Positions 34,182 through 42,591 are shown, numbered from the stretch's first letter. The stretch: DNA of 59,217 bases from Patescibacteria group bacterium (GCA_028704945.1 JAQWEL010000007.1:1-59217), one strand, 5' to 3'. Numbers and translations: made by a program. Notes: generated by a model not told the origin, from the sequence alone.

Positions 34182-34745
34182 ATGAGTTTGATGAACGTAT
34201 ATAAAGAGCAGGTTGTTCCCAAGCTCAAAGAGAAATTTGCCTATAAGAACGTGATGGGTATCCCTAAAGTTACCAAAGCTACCATCAACGTCGGTATCGG
34301 CAGAAACTCTAAAGATAAAAAATACATCGAAGATGTCGTTAACACTGTAACTAGGATTACCGGCCAAAAGCCGATTGTCACCAAAGCCAAAAAGTCAATT
34401 TCTTCCTTTAAGGTTAAAGAAGGCGATCCAGTCGGAGTGGTTGTTACTTTGCGCGGCAAACGTATGTGGGAATTTCTTGACAAATTAGTTAACATAACTT
34501 TTCCTCGCGTTCGCGATTTTCGCGGTATTAGCGACAAAATTGTTGATCGCGCTGGAAATTTATCTATCGGCTTTAAAGAACAGATTGCTTTCCCAGAAGT
34601 AAGATTTGACCAAGTTGAGCAACTTCACGGTTTGGAAATTAATATCAGTACAACCGCTCAAACTCGGGAAGAAGGTGTCTATATGTTTAAACTCCTCGGC
34701 TTTCCTTTTCAGGAAGCTAAAGACGAGGAAAAAAATAACGCTTAA
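34182..34745 (+). CDS. rplE: Ribosomal protein uL5
   Basis: Protein of 187 aa from the ATG at 34182, five bases after rplX; the TTG at 34170 would overlap rplX and is less likely. Core signatures: VMGIPKVTKATINVGIGRNS, ITGQKPIVTKAKKSISSFKV and VRDFRGISDKIVDRAGN. L5 binds 5S rRNA and contacts P-site tRNA. Confidence 0.96.
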   Translation: MSLMNVYKEQVVPKLKEKFAYKNVMGIPKVTKATINVGIGRNSKDKKYIEDVVNTVTRITGQKPIVTKAKKSISSFKVKEGDPVGVVVTLRGKRMWEFLDKLVNITFPRVRDFRGISDKIVDRAGNLSIGFKEQIAFPEVRFDQVEQLHGLEINISTTAQTREEGVYMFKLLGFPFQEAKDEEKNNA

Positions 34746-34756
34746 TTTAAAAGTAT

Positions 34757-34942
34757 ATGGCTAGAAAAGCACTTATCAATAAAGCGAAAAGAACTCCAAA
34801 ATTCTCAACAAGAGTGGTTAGACGCTGCTGGCGCTGTGGCAGAAATCATGGCTATATGCGAGATTTCGGCTTATGTAGAATTTGTTTTCGCGAATTAGCT
34901 AACAACGCTGATTTGCCTGGAGTTACTAAGTCCAGCTGGTAA
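34757..34942 (+). CDS. rpsZ: Ribosomal protein uS14, zinc type
   Basis: Protein of 61 aa, the short form of S14 with four zinc-binding cysteines ([20 protein letters not shown]). It starts [19 protein letters not shown]. Typical for Firmicutes, Actinobacteria and CPR rather than the long zinc-free Proteobacterial form. Confidence 0.97.
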   Translation: MARKALINKAKRTPKFSTRVVRRCWRCGRNHGYMRDFGLCRICFRELANNADLPGVTKSSW

Positions 34943-34981
34943 ATTACCCGCTCAAATAATTAAGATCTAATTAAAAAAGTT

Positions 34982-35386
34982 ATGACTGATCCAATAGCAG
35001 ACATGTTAACAAGAATCCGCAATGCTTATGCTGTCAGCAAAGAGGAAGTCCTTATTCCAATGAGCAAAATAAAATTTGCCATTGCTAAGATTCTTGAACA
35101 GAACCATTGGGTTGAGAAAGTTGAAAAAATTTCTGCTGATTCCAAAAAAGCAGGATCTTTTGATCAAATCAAAGTCGTCTTGAAATATACAGATGGCAAA
35201 CCAGCCATTGCTTCTTTGCGCCGTATCTCTAAACCCGGCCGAAGAATTTATGTCAGTAAAGATGAATTACCAAGGGTTTTGAATAATTTAGGCGTCGCTA
35301 TTATTTCTACCAGCCAAGGCATTATGACCAATAAAGAAGCTGGCAAGAAGAATATCGGCGGTGAATTAATTTGTGAGATTTATTAA
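34982..35386 (+). CDS. rpsH: Ribosomal protein uS8
   Basis: Protein of 134 aa. It starts MTDPIADMLTRIRNAYAVSK and ends GVAIISTSQGIMTNKEAGKK followed by a GGELICEIY tail, all typical of S8. In Enterobacteria S8 represses the spc operon by binding its mRNA. Here a strong hairpin (35402-35440) directly follows the gene, before rplF. Confidence 0.97.
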   Translation: MTDPIADMLTRIRNAYAVSKEEVLIPMSKIKFAIAKILEQNHWVEKVEKISADSKKAGSFDQIKVVLKYTDGKPAIASLRRISKPGRRIYVSKDELPRVLNNLGVAIISTSQGIMTNKEAGKKNIGGELICEIY

Positions 35387-35401
35387 ATAAAAAGCGTGTG
35401 G

Positions 35402-35440
35402 CACGCAATAATTAACAGCCTCTTTGTTAACTATTGCGTG
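35402..35440 (+). promoter_or_regulatory. Long hairpin between rpsH and rplF
   Basis: CACGCAATA (35402-35410) plus TTAACA pairs with TGTTAA plus TATTGCGTG (35432-35440): 15 pairs with one A/C mismatch and a seven-base loop. There is no T-run, so it is not an ordinary terminator. It ends 23 bases before the rplF start. Confidence 0.6.
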
Positions 35441-35463
35441 TTACATGCATGATGATAATCATT

Positions 35464-36003
35464 ATGTCGAGATTAGGAAAATTGCCAATCGAGATGCCAA
35501 CCGGAGTGGGGGCTAAGATTGATGGTGGTTATATCATCGTCAACGGCCCTAAGGGCGAATTGAAGCAAAAACTTCATGCGCTTATCAAAGTGGCTATCGA
35601 TAATAATATTATTACCGTTAATCCGGCAAACATTGAAGAAAAGGGAGCCAAAGCTTTTTGGGGACTTTATCGCAGCTTGTTGAAAAACATGGTCGAAGGA
35701 GTTTCTAAGGGTTTTGAAAAAAAGCTTGAAATCAATGGTGTCGGCTATAAAGTAGCTGGTGGGGGACAGAAGCTAACTTTTGCTTTAGGTTTTTCACATC
35801 CAGTTGAATTTGAATTGCCAGCCGGTATCAATGCTACTGTTGACGGTAAGTTTATTACTGTTAGCGGAGCTGATAAACAGGTGGTTGGTGAAATGGCCGC
35901 TCAAATTCGTAAGCTTAAAAAACCTGAGCCATATAAAGGCAAGGGTATTAAATATGTGGATGAAGTTATCCGTCGTAAGGCTGGTAAAACTGCTTCCAAA
36001 TAA
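35464..36003 (+). CDS. rplF: Ribosomal protein uL6
   Basis: Protein of 179 aa from the ATG at 35464 ([12 protein letters not shown], the usual L6 start). An upstream ATG at 35455 and an alternative start at 35434 would add residues MRVTCMMIII that do not belong to L6. It has two L6 repeats and the C-terminal signature [21 protein letters not shown]6 binds near the GTPase centre. Confidence 0.95.
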   Translation: MSRLGKLPIEMPTGVGAKIDGGYIIVNGPKGELKQKLHALIKVAIDNNIITVNPANIEEKGAKAFWGLYRSLLKNMVEGVSKGFEKKLEINGVGYKVAGGGQKLTFALGFSHPVEFELPAGINATVDGKFITVSGADKQVVGEMAAQIRKLKKPEPYKGKGIKYVDEVIRRKAGKTASK

Positions 36004-36035
36004 TAAAACAAGCTAATATAGACTCTAATAAATTT

Positions 36036-36389
36036 ATGAACAGACAGATTGAAAAACAGGAAAAAAAGGAGCGCCGCGCGAAACGTGTCCGTGCCAGAGT
36101 CTCGGGTACTGCTTTGCGCCCGCGCCTCTCTATTTTCCGCTCTAACCGTCATATTTTTGCTCAGATTGTCGATGATACTAAAGGTCTCACTTTAGTTAGC
36201 GCCCATACCGCTTCGGTTGACGCTAAAGGCAAGAAAAGCGAAGTGGCCTTTGAGGCGGGTAAAGAGTTGGCCAAGCGCGCCTTGGAGAAGAACATTACAA
36301 CAGTGGTCTTCGACCGTGGCGGAAATATTTATCATGGTCGCATCCAGGCTTTGGCTGACGGAGCCCGTGAAGGCGGATTGATTTTTTAA
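36036..36389 (+). CDS. rplR: Ribosomal protein uL18
   Basis: Protein of 117 aa. Basic N-terminus ([20 protein letters not shown]) followed by [17 protein letters not shown] and [21 protein letters not shown]18 binds 5S rRNA together with L5. Normal length and order. Confidence 0.97.
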   Translation: MNRQIEKQEKKERRAKRVRARVSGTALRPRLSIFRSNRHIFAQIVDDTKGLTLVSAHTASVDAKGKKSEVAFEAGKELAKRALEKNITTVVFDRGGNIYHGRIQALADGAREGGLIF

Positions 36390-36405
36390 TAATAAGCTAA
36401 TAGAT

Positions 36406-37197
36406 ATGACTGAAGTTGTGAAAAAGGACGCCCGCGACCCAAAGGCTAAACCAGCCTATGCTCCTCGCGAAGGCAACAATAATTTCGCCCGCGGCGGAAG
36501 AAGACGCCCAATGAGACGCGAAACTCCGGCTGAAGTTGAATTTGATCAGAAGATCATCGACTTAGCCCGCGTTACTCGTGTTATGGCTGGAGGAAAAAGA
36601 ATGAGATTCCGAGCTTGTATCGCTATTGGCGATCATGCTGGTAAAGTCGGCATCGGTTTAGCCAAAGGCGTTGATGTTACAGCAGCTATTAACAAAGCTG
36701 TTAATCAAGCTAAAAAGAGCATGCTTGATGTGCCGATTGCTAATGGCACCATCCCTCATGATGTTGCTCATAAGTTTGGCGCGGCCAAGATTTTAATCAA
36801 GCCGGCTAAATTAGGTAAAGGTATCATTTGCGGCGGTGTTATTCGCGTTATTGCTGAATTAGCCGGTATTCATAATATGACCGGTAAGATTTTAGGCACT
36901 GGCAATAACGTCGCTAATGCTAAATGTACTATGGAGGCTCTGTCTCAATTACGTTGGACTAAGGGTGTGCTTAAGGCTAAAGAGGAAGCTAAAAACAAAA
37001 AAGCAGCCGTTAAAAGCGAAGTTAATCATGGTGATAACAAATTTAGCAAACCAGGTGAACATCGTTTTACCCGCCCTGCTGCCCAAACTAAAAACGTAAA
37101 GAAAGAACAGATACAGTCAGTCAGCGCTCCTAAAAAGGCTGTGGCTGTCAAAAAAGAAGAAACTCCTAAGGAAGATGTTTCTAAAATTGCAGACTAA
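36406..37197 (+). CDS. rpsE: Ribosomal protein uS5 with N- and C-terminal extensions
   Basis: Protein of 263 aa against about 165 usually. The core (residues about 47-205) has VTRVMAGGKRMRFRACIAIG, GDHAGKVGIGLAKGVDV and VANAKCTMEALSQLRW. An Arg/Gly-rich start (GRRRPMRRE) and a 60-residue Lys/Ala-rich tail (PKKAVAVKKEETPKED) are added. S5 lies at the mRNA entry and secures fidelity. The next gene is rplO; rpmD (L30), which normally separates the two, is absent. Confidence 0.96.
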   Translation: MTEVVKKDARDPKAKPAYAPREGNNNFARGGRRRPMRRETPAEVEFDQKIIDLARVTRVMAGGKRMRFRACIAIGDHAGKVGIGLAKGVDVTAAINKAVNQAKKSMLDVPIANGTIPHDVAHKFGAAKILIKPAKLGKGIICGGVIRVIAELAGIHNMTGKILGTGNNVANAKCTMEALSQLRWTKGVLKAKEEAKNKKAAVKSEVNHGDNKFSKPGEHRFTRPAAQTKNVKKEQIQSVSAPKKAVAVKKEETPKEDVSKIAD

Positions 37198-37221
37198 ATA
37201 ATTAATATTTTAATAAAATAT

Positions 37222-37662
37222 ATGGCGTTAAATTTACATAGTTTGCGCCCCGCGAAAGGCGCCACCCACAAACGCAAGCGAGTCGGTCGCGGCAACGCTT
37301 CTGGTCACGGTTCTTATGCTACTAAAGGCATTAAGGGCCAGAAGTCCCGTTCCGGTGTGACAAATTTAAAGAGACTTGGTTTGAAAAAGATGCTGTTGAG
37401 CGTTCCTAAAACCAGAGGCTTTAAATCATTGAATCCTAAAAATCAAGCAGTTAATTTAAGCGACTTAAGCCGTGTTTTTGAGAACGGAGCCACTGTCAAT
37501 AGCGCTACTTTATTTGCTGTTGGTTTAATCGGCAATACCAAGGTTCAAGTTAAGATTTTAGGTAAAGGCGAACTAAAGATCAAGGATTTAGTATTTGAAA
37601 ATGTTTTGATGAGTGAATCGGCTGCCAATGCTATCAAAGCTAATGGAGGAAAAATTAAATAA
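37222..37662 (+). CDS. rplO: Ribosomal protein uL15
   Basis: Protein of 146 aa. It starts MALNLHSLRPAKGATHKRKR and has the glycine-rich VGRGNASGHGSYATKGIKGQ and the C-terminal VLMSESAANAIKANGGKI. L15 is a late 50S assembly protein. It lies between rpsE and secY with no rpmD. Confidence 0.97.
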   Translation: MALNLHSLRPAKGATHKRKRVGRGNASGHGSYATKGIKGQKSRSGVTNLKRLGLKKMLLSVPKTRGFKSLNPKNQAVNLSDLSRVFENGATVNSATLFAVGLIGNTKVQVKILGKGELKIKDLVFENVLMSESAANAIKANGGKIK

Positions 37663-37676
37663 ATAAAATTTCCAAT

Positions 37677-38948
37677 ATGATGGAAAAATTTAGACAAATT
37701 TGGAAAGCAAGAGAAGTAAGAAATAGTATTTTATTCGTTCTGGCAATGCTTTTCATTTATCGTTTAGCTGCTCATGTTCCTATTCCAGGAATTGACACTT
37801 CTGTGTTAAAGGATTTTTTCTCCTCTAACGAAATGTTCGGATTTTTGAATTTGTTGTCCGGCGGAGGAATGGAAAATTTCTCGATTGTTATGCTTGGCGT
37901 CGCTCCTTATATCACTTCCTCTATCATTTTTCAGCTTTTAGCTATGATTGTTCCTTCTTTGGAGGAAATGAACAAAGAAGAAGCAGGCCGCCAAAAAATT
38001 AATATGTGGTCAAGATGGATGACCGTACCTTTAGCTGTTATTCAGGGTTTTAGCATGATTAAGCTTATTCAGTCTAATAGCCAAGGACAGATGGCTATTT
38101 CAGGTTTTAGCTTGATGGTCGCTATTTTAACCATTACCGCCGGCACTATCTTCGTGATGTGGTTGGGTGAGTTAATTAGTGAGAAAAAGATCGGTAACGG
38201 CGTGTCTTTTATGATTTTTGCTGGTATCGTTTCCGGATTACCTGGAGGCATTGCCAAGCTTTTTTCAACCTTTGATGTTTCCACTGTCTGGACCATTCTC
38301 GCTTTAGCTGTTGTAGCCATTTTAACAGTTATTGGTGTTGTTATTATCAACGAAGGTCAGCGTAATATTCCAGTTCAGTATGCTCGTCAAATTCATGGCA
38401 GTCGCGCTTTTGGCGGAGCCAGTTCTCATTTGCCATTACGTGTAAATATGGCCGGTGTTATGCCGATTATATTTGCTATGTCCATATTATCTTTCCCGCA
38501 ATTAGTAGCATCTTTTTTCTTGAAAGCTAAGACACATGCTTTGCAAAGAATAGCTGAAATAGTCACCTCAGCCCTTAATCATCAGCTTTTTTACGGAATT
38601 ATTTATTTCATTTTAGTTTTCTTGTTTACTTATTTCTATACTGAAGTAATTTTCCACCCCAAGCAGATTTCTGAAAATTTGCAAAAGCAAGGCGGTTTTA
38701 TTCCTGGCATTAGACCAGGTAAGCATACTACTGATTATCTATCTTCTACATCTAATAAAGTTATTTTTGGAGGAGCTCTATCCCTATCAATTTTGGCGGT
38801 TATGCCGTTATTTATCCAAACCGCTTCCAATATGAGTTATATTAGAATCGGTGGAACCAGTATTATCATCGTTGTTAGTGTGGTTATTGAAACCGTTAAG
38901 CAAATTGAAGCGCAGTTATCTATGCGCGAATACGATATAATGAAATAG
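37677..38948 (+). CDS. secY: Protein translocase subunit SecY
   Basis: Protein of 423 aa with ten expected membrane helices. Signatures: RIYRLAAHVPIPGID-like start (FIYRLAAHVPIPGIDTSVLK), plug region GGGMENFSIVMLGVAPYITS and cytoplasmic loop GQRNIPVQYARQ. The end is EAQLSMREYDIM. SecY forms the channel for secreted and membrane proteins with SecE and SecG, neither of which is in the window. Starts at 37677 or 37680 are equally possible. Confidence 0.98.
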   Translation: MMEKFRQIWKAREVRNSILFVLAMLFIYRLAAHVPIPGIDTSVLKDFFSSNEMFGFLNLLSGGGMENFSIVMLGVAPYITSSIIFQLLAMIVPSLEEMNKEEAGRQKINMWSRWMTVPLAVIQGFSMIKLIQSNSQGQMAISGFSLMVAILTITAGTIFVMWLGELISEKKIGNGVSFMIFAGIVSGLPGGIAKLFSTFDVSTVWTILALAVVAILTVIGVVIINEGQRNIPVQYARQIHGSRAFGGASSHLPLRVNMAGVMPIIFAMSILSFPQLVASFFLKAKTHALQRIAEIVTSALNHQLFYGIIYFILVFLFTYFYTEVIFHPKQISENLQKQGGFIPGIRPGKHTTDYLSSTSNKVIFGGALSLSILAVMPLFIQTASNMSYIRIGGTSIIIVVSVVIETVKQIEAQLSMREYDIMK

Positions 38949-38966
38949 ATTATTGTCATTATTAAA

Positions 38967-38997
38967 CAAAAAAGCCTTTTTACGAGGCTTTTTTGTT
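38967..38997 (+). terminator. Intrinsic terminator ending the S10/spc cluster
   Basis: AAAAAAGCCT pairs with AGGCTTTTTT, loop TTTTACG, followed by TGTTTT. Confidence 0.9.
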
Positions 38998-39007
38998 TTA
39001 GAGCTTC

Positions 39008-39036
39008 TTGTTTTACTGGTAATAATTATCTATAAT
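39008..39036 (+). promoter_or_regulatory. Promoter for the adk-map-ruvX-recO operon
   Basis: TTGTTT (39008-39013), 17 bases, perfect TATAAT (39031-39036), ten bases before the first gene. Confidence 0.75.
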
Positions 39037-39044
39037 AAGGTTAT

Positions 39045-39512
39045 ATGGGTATTATAAGATTATTTACTAATTTAATAGGAGCAACTGAGCCAGAAAAAAA
39101 AATTGTCCAGCCAAAAAAGATATATAATGATTATGACATACATTCGCATGAAGATATCAAATTAGCTTTAGAAAAATTAGAAGAAACAGATCGACAAAAA
39201 GTTGTGAGCGCCATCCAGGCAACTGACCAGTGGGGCAATCCTTTATCTAATCAATTTATTAATGATGCTATCAGGAATAAACACGGTGCCGAATTTGCCG
39301 AAGAAATAAAAGCAAAGATTTTAGATAAGGAAACAAAGGATTTGTCAGCTGAAAGAATAAGAAGAAATATTAGATTGTATAATTATCAAGAAGAAAAAGA
39401 GGGTGGATTATATTTCGTTAACAAGAAATCATTGAAATCTGTTTTTGATAAACCAAAAGAAGCTGTTAAAGAATCTAAAATCAGCTTTAACAGTAAAAGA
39501 CCGCCAGTTTAA
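39045..39512 (+). CDS. Hypothetical protein upstream of adk
   Basis: Protein of 155 aa, not recognised. No signal or membrane segment. It is charged and mostly helical: HSHEDIKLALEKLEETDRQK, then VVSAIQATDQWGNPLSNQFI, then a Lys-rich tail ending SKISFNSKRPPV. The start follows a short leader (eight bases from the -10 box), so the mRNA may be nearly leaderless. It ends five bases before adk, so it is probably cotranscribed with it. Role unknown. Confidence 0.6.
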   Translation: MGIIRLFTNLIGATEPEKKIVQPKKIYNDYDIHSHEDIKLALEKLEETDRQKVVSAIQATDQWGNPLSNQFINDAIRNKHGAEFAEEIKAKILDKETKDLSAERIRRNIRLYNYQEEKEGGLYFVNKKSLKSVFDKPKEAVKESKISFNSKRPPV

Positions 39513-39516
39513 AAAT

Positions 39517-40164
39517 ATGCGTAAAATTTTTTTATTTTTTGGACCGCCAGGCTCAGGCAAAGGAACTCAATCCGAGGCTATTGGTGAGTATTTTCATCTG
39601 CCAGTTATTTCAACAGGAGAATTATTAAGACATGAAGAAAAATCAGGCACTGCTTTAGGCAAGAAAATTGCTCAGTTGATTGATAAGGGTGAATTAGTAT
39701 CAGACGAATTAATTCATAAGATTATTGTTGAAAGAATCAAACGCGCTGATACTGCCAAAGGTTTTATTTTAGATGGCTATCCAAGAGATGCTGAGCAACT
39801 GCAGGATTTATTAAAAATGTTGTCTGAACATGATTTAATCTTACCGGTTGAAATTCGTGTTTCTGATAAAGAAGTTATAAATCGCTTAGGCGGTAGAAGA
39901 GTATGCGATTGCGGGGCAACTTATCATATCATTTATAATCCTCCGAAAGTTGCCGGTCGTTGCAATCTGTGTGGTAAAGAACTTTATATTCGCCCGGACG
40001 ACAAGCCGGAAATTATTAAAGATCGTTTAGCTGGTTACAAAAAATCAGCCGAACCATTGTTGGCTTATGCCAAGAAACATCATGATTTAATTTCTGTTGA
40101 CGGAGAAAGATTAATCAGTGAAATTACCGAAGACTTAATTGAAAAATTATCAAAATATGCCTAA
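39517..40164 (+). CDS. adk: Adenylate kinase, zinc-LID type
   Basis: Protein of 215 aa starting at the ATG of 39517; an upstream in-frame start at 39445 lies inside the previous gene. P-loop GPPGSGKGTQ (residues 9-18), NMP-binding STGELLRHE, DGYPRDAEQ, and a LID with four cysteines (CDCGATYH...CNLCGKEL) expected to bind zinc. It catalyses ATP + AMP to two ADP and balances adenine nucleotides. The secY-adk-map order is the conserved bacterial one. Confidence 0.97.
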   Translation: MRKIFLFFGPPGSGKGTQSEAIGEYFHLPVISTGELLRHEEKSGTALGKKIAQLIDKGELVSDELIHKIIVERIKRADTAKGFILDGYPRDAEQLQDLLKMLSEHDLILPVEIRVSDKEVINRLGGRRVCDCGATYHIIYNPPKVAGRCNLCGKELYIRPDDKPEIIKDRLAGYKKSAEPLLAYAKKHHDLISVDGERLISEITEDLIEKLSKYA

Positions 40165-40936
40165 ATATATAAAAACTAAAGAACAGATTGAAGGAATTAG
40201 AAAAAGTTGTCGCGAGTTAGCTATTATTTTTGCAGAAATAGCTAAAATGGTGGTGCCGGGGGTAACGACTGAAGAATTAGAAAATAAGGCGGTGGCTATG
40301 ATGGCAGCCGTCGGTGGCAGGCCAGCTTTCAAGGGTTATAAGACTTATTCAAGAGCTATCCCTTTCCCAAGCGCTTTGTGTATTTCTATTAATCAAGAGA
40401 TAGTTCATGGTCCGGCAGTACCAGCTCGTATTTTGCAGACGGGGGATATTGTCGGCATAGATGTCGGTATGGAATTAAATGGCTATTACAGTGATATGGC
40501 TCGAACTTTAGCTGTCGGAGAAATTAGCTCGGTTGCCCAAAAGCTTTTAATGGTCACTGAAAGAGCCTTAGCTTTAGGTATCGAACAGATGAAGCCGAAT
40601 AATACACTTAATGATATCGGCACAGCCATCCAAAAATGGGTAGAGTCAAATGGTTTTGGCGTTGTTCGTGATTTGGTTGGCCATGGTGTCGGTTTAGCTG
40701 TACACGAAGATCCGCAAATACCGCATTATGCCATAAAATACTCCGGTTTACCTAATACTCGTTTAGCCGTCGGTATGGTTTTAGCTGTTGAGCCGATGGT
40801 TACCGAAGGAGATTGGGATATAAAAGTCGGATCAGACGGTTTTGCTTTTGTGACTAAAGATGGGAAGCTGGCTGCTCATTTTGAGAATACTATCTTAATT
40901 ACTTCTAACGGGCCGGAAATCTTAACCACAATTTAA
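40157..40936 (+). CDS. map: Methionine aminopeptidase, type I
   Basis: Protein of 259 aa from the ATG at 40157, which overlaps the adk stop as ATGCCTAA; this suggests coupled translation. The fold and metal ligands are visible: GIDVGMELNGYYSDMARTLA (two Asp), GHGVGLAVHEDPQIP (His), EPMVTEGDWDIK (Glu) and AAHFENTILITSNGPE (Glu). It removes the N-terminal Met from nascent proteins. The usual downstream infA and rpmJ are missing here. Confidence 0.96.
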   Translation: MPKYIKTKEQIEGIRKSCRELAIIFAEIAKMVVPGVTTEELENKAVAMMAAVGGRPAFKGYKTYSRAIPFPSALCISINQEIVHGPAVPARILQTGDIVGIDVGMELNGYYSDMARTLAVGEISSVAQKLLMVTERALALGIEQMKPNNTLNDIGTAIQKWVESNGFGVVRDLVGHGVGLAVHEDPQIPHYAIKYSGLPNTRLAVGMVLAVEPMVTEGDWDIKVGSDGFAFVTKDGKLAAHFENTILITSNGPEILTTI

Positions 40937-41331
40937 TGGAAGTAAAATTTATGCTCGGCATAGATTGGGGCAAATCAAAGATTGGTTTAGCTATTGCCGA
41001 CAGTCATAACAATATGGCCACGCCGTATGGCGTTGTTAAAAATATAAAAGAAGTCTTAGCTGTTATCAAACAAGAAGACATCTCAATTTTGGTTGTTGGT
41101 AAACCTGTCCATATGAGCGGTACTTCTTATAAATTAACCGCTGGTTTTGGTGAATTTATAGCTCAGTTAGCTAAAGAAACTAAGCTGGAAATTAATTTAT
41201 TTGACGAAAGATTGAGCAGTAAAGGCGCGCAAAAATTGTTTGGCGATAAAAAAAATAAGGCCAAGGAAGATGCTTTGGCGGCTATGTTAATATTGCAAAA
41301 TTGGATTGACAAGAAGTTTAATTATGCCTAA
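40936..41331 (+). CDS. ruvX: RuvX/YqgF-type Holliday junction resolvase-like nuclease
   Basis: Protein of 131 aa with the RNase H fold of YqgF: MLGIDWGKSKIGLAIADSHN at the start, VVGKPVHMSGTSY in the middle and LFDERLSSKGAQKLF with its conserved acid. E. coli YqgF works in rRNA maturation and was proposed as a resolvase. The start overlaps the map stop by one base (TAATG); the second Met (40951) is an alternative. Confidence 0.9.
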   Translation: MEVKFMLGIDWGKSKIGLAIADSHNNMATPYGVVKNIKEVLAVIKQEDISILVVGKPVHMSGTSYKLTAGFGEFIAQLAKETKLEINLFDERLSSKGAQKLFGDKKNKAKEDALAAMLILQNWIDKKFNYA

Positions 41332-42052
41332 ACAGGAGACTTTCACAGAGGAGGCTATTGTTTTAGATCGTCAGCCTTGGGGGGAGTTTGATGTTAAGGC
41401 TTTTTTGTATACAAAAAATTTCGGCTTCTTGGAAGTTAAAGTTAGGGGAGCGAAAAAGTTATCATCAAAGCTGTCAGCTCACTTTGAGCCGATGAATGCG
41501 ATTGAGTTGATGATTATTAAGGGCAAACAGGGCGATTATGCGGCTAGCGCTATTACGCGCGATGCTCGTCGAAGACTAAAAAGCGACTGGCAAAAGATTG
41601 TTTGGGCTGGTAAGCTATTAGCTTCAGTTAAAAAATATTTAAACCAAGGTGAAAGCGATGAGGGAATTTATCGAATAATTGACGATTATCTTAATATTTT
41701 AAATAAGCTTGCCGGCGCCCCAGAATATTTTTATGAAGGTTTGGGCATAGCTTCAGAATTAAAACTTTTAGCGTCACTGGGTTATTCGGCTGATCCGTCA
41801 TTTTGTCAATTTTGTTCAGCGCCATTTTCCTCAGCTAACGCTTTCCAGGCTACTTCGGGAGAAATAATTTGCGCGCGTTGTCGTGAATTGTCGGGCAGTT
41901 CAGCTATGCCTGTGTCTAAAGAAAACCTGACTAATTTGCGTTTGATTTATGAATCGGAAATTTTATTCTTAGGTAAGAATTGGCGACCGATTGAACAAGA
42001 TATTACCGAGTTGGGAAAGATTTGGAAAAATTTACTTTATTATCACAATTAA
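41324..42052 (+). CDS. recO: DNA repair protein RecO
   Basis: Protein of 242 aa from the ATG at 41324, again overlapping the previous stop as ATGCCTAA. An N-terminal OB-fold (EEAIVLDRQPWGEFDVKAFL, FGFLEVKVRGAKKLSSKLSA) and a C-terminal helical part with zinc cysteines (CQFCSAPF ... CARC). RecO anneals single strands and loads RecA together with RecR. The weak similarity in the C-terminal part is normal for the family. Confidence 0.88.
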   Translation: MPKQETFTEEAIVLDRQPWGEFDVKAFLYTKNFGFLEVKVRGAKKLSSKLSAHFEPMNAIELMIIKGKQGDYAASAITRDARRRLKSDWQKIVWAGKLLASVKKYLNQGESDEGIYRIIDDYLNILNKLAGAPEYFYEGLGIASELKLLASLGYSADPSFCQFCSAPFSSANAFQATSGEIICARCRELSGSSAMPVSKENLTNLRLIYESEILFLGKNWRPIEQDITELGKIWKNLLYYHN

Positions 42053-42063
42053 AAGAAATAAAT

Positions 42064-42091
42064 AAAAAAGCGCTTTAGATGGCGCTTTTTG
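42064..42091. terminator. Bidirectional intrinsic terminator
   Basis: AAAAAGCGC (42065-42073) pairs with GCGCTTTTT (42082-42090), between the convergent recO and the gene at 42094. Confidence 0.9.
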
Positions 42092-42093
42092 TT

Positions 42094-42480
42094 TTAGATG
42101 ATTTTGTAGAAAATTATAATTTCAAAGGGTGGATTTTTGACGATATCCAAAAATGAATATTGGCTAAGATCCAAAATCTCATTTTTTTGCATTAAATCCC
42201 TTTCAATGTTAGGACTCCAGACTATTTCCTTGGTTGGAATGCTTTGACCGGTTTTAATATTAAATCTAATATCAGATATTTCTTTTTGAGAAATAAAGAT
42301 AAATTCAATAGTTTTTTGATCATTACAGAAGCTATCAGTCAAGGCATACGCATAGAAGCTTTTATAGTCTTCCCCAAAGCATATTTTTGGAACAAATTGG
42401 CCATTGATAGAGATCTTTTCCTCCTGCCTTTTTAGGCTAATATTTAAAGGAATTTTTATGACACGATAGTTTGTCTCCAT
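42094..42480 (-). CDS. Hypothetical beta-rich protein
   Basis: Protein of 128 aa, not recognised. It is predicted mostly beta (METNYRVIKIPLNISLKRQE; KTIEFIFISQKEISDIRFNI) with no signal or membrane segment. The start is well supported by GGGGGA seven bases upstream on the minus strand, unlike most genes here. It is monocistronic, ending at the shared terminator with recO. Its strand orientation and clear ribosome-binding site resemble the unknown gene at 1622, which may indicate a shared class of acquired genes. Confidence 0.6.
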   Translation of the reverse strand: METNYRVIKIPLNISLKRQEEKISINGQFVPKICFGEDYKSFYAYALTDSFCNDQKTIEFIFISQKEISDIRFNIKTGQSIPTKEIVWSPNIERDLMQKNEILDLSQYSFLDIVKNPPFEIIIFYKII

Positions 42481-42591
42481 TTTTCCCCCAAAATCATTAT
42501 TTAAACGAACTTATTAATATTAATTATCCAGTAATTTTAAAGAGCCGTCAAATAATACTGATTACTGTTTATATGACAATAAGTTTAAATA

